Position numbers and translations under genes: made by a program. This document shows positions 42,538 through 43,539 of a DNA stretch of 43,539 nt, piece after piece (the first letter of the stretch is position 1; the number at the start of each line of letters is the position of its first letter). The notes below the pieces were generated by a model that searched no databases, was not told the origin of the DNA, and worked only from the letters and a program-made list of their open reading frames with translations. Source of the stretch: Candidatus Gastranaerophilales bacterium. GTDB taxonomy: Bacteria > Cyanobacteriota > Vampirovibrionia > Gastranaerophilales > Gastranaerophilaceae. The stretch spans positions 1 through 43,539 of the forward strand of contig CANPYW010000018.1 in the NCBI GenBank assembly GCA_947588745.1, written 5' to 3'.

Positions 42538-43150
42538 TACCCCCTTTACTTTGATTATATTTCTTGTCGTTCTTTTCCCACGTAATAACGCAAAGTTTCC
42601 AATTTACAAGTTTACCGTCTTTATTTTTCCAGTCTCTATCCGAATAATATAAATAAAATTGTTCTATATCGATATTGTTATTACGTTCTTTACAATATTT
42701 TTCAATTTCTTCTTTAGTTGGAATTTTTATTTTTTCATTATTATTAACATTAACATTTACATTATCATTAACATTTACATTAACAGCTTGATTTGCTAAA
42801 TCCCTTTTAGCAAAATTAGCATTTGCCAGATTTGCCATTTTTTGCTTTGCCCCTTTTGCCCCTGCAATACTTCTTTTTTCTTTTATATCTGCATATTTTT
42901 GAGCATTTCTATCTAATTGTTGACGTATTGGAATAAAAGCAAGTTTTAGTAAACTATCAAATTGAGGGTTTTCACCAGAAACATATTGAAAAATACCTTT
43001 AATTAATTTTCCAGCATCTGCATCAGATAAATTTTCAATAATTTCTTTTTGTTCAGTATATAAAACAAAACTTTCCTTAATTTTATTTTGTTGTATACTG
43101 TTATTACAGTTGTAGTCCTCTTTCTTGAGGGCTTTTTCATTTTCTACCAT
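42506..43150 (-). CDS. DUF6291-like phage replication protein
   Basis: 214 residues from ATG at 43150, with GGGGGT upstream; a further 20 residues upstream look unlikely. The N-terminal part (FVLYTEQKEIIENLSDADAGK, IFQYVSGENPQFDSLLKLAF) matches DUF6291. An Asn-Val repeat (VNVNVNDNVNVNVNN) is a flexible linker encoded by a simple AAT-GTT repeat. The C-terminus (FYLYYSDRDWKNKDGKLVNW) is the pattern found at the end of phage replication initiators. It lies directly upstream of the helicase, fitting an initiator or helicase-loader role. Confidence 0.7.
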   Translation of the reverse strand: MVENEKALKKEDYNCNNSIQQNKIKESFVLYTEQKEIIENLSDADAGKLIKGIFQYVSGENPQFDSLLKLAFIPIRQQLDRNAQKYADIKEKRSIAGAKGAKQKMANLANANFAKRDLANQAVNVNVNDNVNVNVNNNEKIKIPTKEEIEKYCKERNNNIDIEQFYLYYSDRDWKNKDGKLVNWKLCVITWEKNDKKYNQSKGGNDIDSYNPYL

Positions 43151-43203
43151 AAATACCCCCAATCTTAAACAAAAATGAGCTATCCGGAATTTCCGAACAA
43201 CTA

Positions 43204-43235
43204 AAACCATTTTGTTGATGTCAACAAAATGGTTT
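43204..43235. promoter_or_regulatory. 32-bp perfect palindrome between divergent genes
   Basis: Arms of 15 bp, AAACCATTTTGTTGA (43204-43218) and its exact complement (43221-43235), around a 2-bp centre. It lies 54 bp upstream of the leftward replication gene and 36 bp upstream of the rightward gene. It could be a repressor operator or, as DNA, a cruciform-forming replication site. There is no T-run, so it is not a normal terminator. Confidence 0.6.
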
Positions 43236-43270
43236 ATGTTTCTTCATATTGGGGTTGAAAAAGTGAGAAA

Positions 43271-43480
43271 ATGAGGCATAATATAAGTATGAGAAAAATT
43301 ATAAATCCAAAAACAAATAAACCATATTCTCAGGCAGAATTACAAGAGGCATACGAAGAAGAAACGGAGCTTAAATATTTTATTAAGGTTCCTGACGGTG
43401 AACTGCTATTGTCAAATATTCCGCATAAGGAATATATAAACGATAAAAATGGTTTTGAAAAAGAGGTTCATTCTCTTTAA
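43271..43480 (+). CDS. Element-encoded hypothetical protein (69 aa)
   Basis: 69 residues from ATG at 43271, or 63 from ATG at 43289 (GAGG 12 nt upstream). The sequence MRKIINPKTNKPYSQAEL...KVPDGELLLS suggests a small soluble protein. Divergent from the replication genes; function unknown. It overlaps an open frame on the other strand, so the call is cautious. Confidence 0.45.
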   Translation: MRHNISMRKIINPKTNKPYSQAELQEAYEEETELKYFIKVPDGELLLSNIPHKEYINDKNGFEKEVHSL

Positions 43481-43538
43481 GTTTCAACTTTGCACCTATC
43501 ATCGGGTTGTGTTCTAATATTTCATATTCAATTACGCA
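43383..43538 (-). CDS. Possible 3' end of a leftward gene (partial, doubtful)
   Basis: An open minus-strand frame enters from the right edge and stops at 43383, encoding CVIEYEILEHNPMIGAKLKL and more. The first part reads like real protein. It overlaps the rightward small gene by about 100 bp, so only one is likely true to its full length. Confidence 0.25.
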   Translation of the reverse strand, partial: CVIEYEILEHNPMIGAKLKLKENEPLFQNHFYRLYIPYAEYLTIAVHRQEP

Positions 43539-43539
43539 A

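Overview
This is a very AT-rich bacterial chromosome segment. It carries a Kdo transferase and a two-partner secretion porin, so the cell has an LPS-type outer membrane, and it also carries SepF, which is typical of Cyanobacteria and Gram-positives. That combination, with a calpain-like protease and a large protein holding 'SFKG/SFKA' motifs, fits a gut relative of non-photosynthetic Cyanobacteria (Vampirovibrionia/Melainabacteria, Gastranaerophilales-like). The taxon is an inference from gene content, not from a marker search.

Layout, left side (1-36 kb, chromosomal): the 3' end of a RelA/SpoT-type gene; a calpain-like protease; two overlapping exported helical proteins resembling half TolC proteins; a DMT-family membrane protein; a two-partner secretion locus with one TpsB porin, two paralogous TpsA exoproteins and an exported TPR protein; a PfkB sugar kinase; a Xer recombinase; a DUF805-type membrane protein; yggS-sepF; a small PQ-loop-like protein; secA-waaA; a GNAT-like protein; a long operon grpE-dnaJ-exported beta-propeller-O-methyltransferase-nadK-recN; rpmI-rplT; a small exported protein; ispG; a metallophosphoesterase; and a 972-residue internally duplicated protein. 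Clear hairpin terminators separate most units.

Right side (36.1 kb to the end): a tRNA-Thr(CGT) is followed by accessory DNA with phage-type genes. These are a RusA resolvase, a DnaB helicase broken by an in-frame TAA, a DUF6291-like replication protein, a terminase-small-subunit-like protein broken at a poly-A run, a RelE/HigB-type toxin with its antitoxin, two paralogous small HTH proteins and several small unknown proteins. No integrase or far attachment site is visible, so the element probably continues beyond the window.

The accessory region holds the most unusual material. (1) Two adjacent compact elements of about 85 nt (38336-38420 and 38423-38504) share conserved boxes and the same predicted pseudoknotted fold, with base changes that keep pairing intact. 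(2) A noncoding element of about 205 nt occurs as two diverged copies (36313-36518 and 40305-40507), again with a 9-bp helix kept by different sequences. (3) A perfect 144-bp duplication carries a divergent promoter/operator in front of both HTH genes. (4) Three neighbouring genes are interrupted, two of them exactly at poly-A runs, which suggests decay or, for one, possible recoding at an A_AAA_AAG site.
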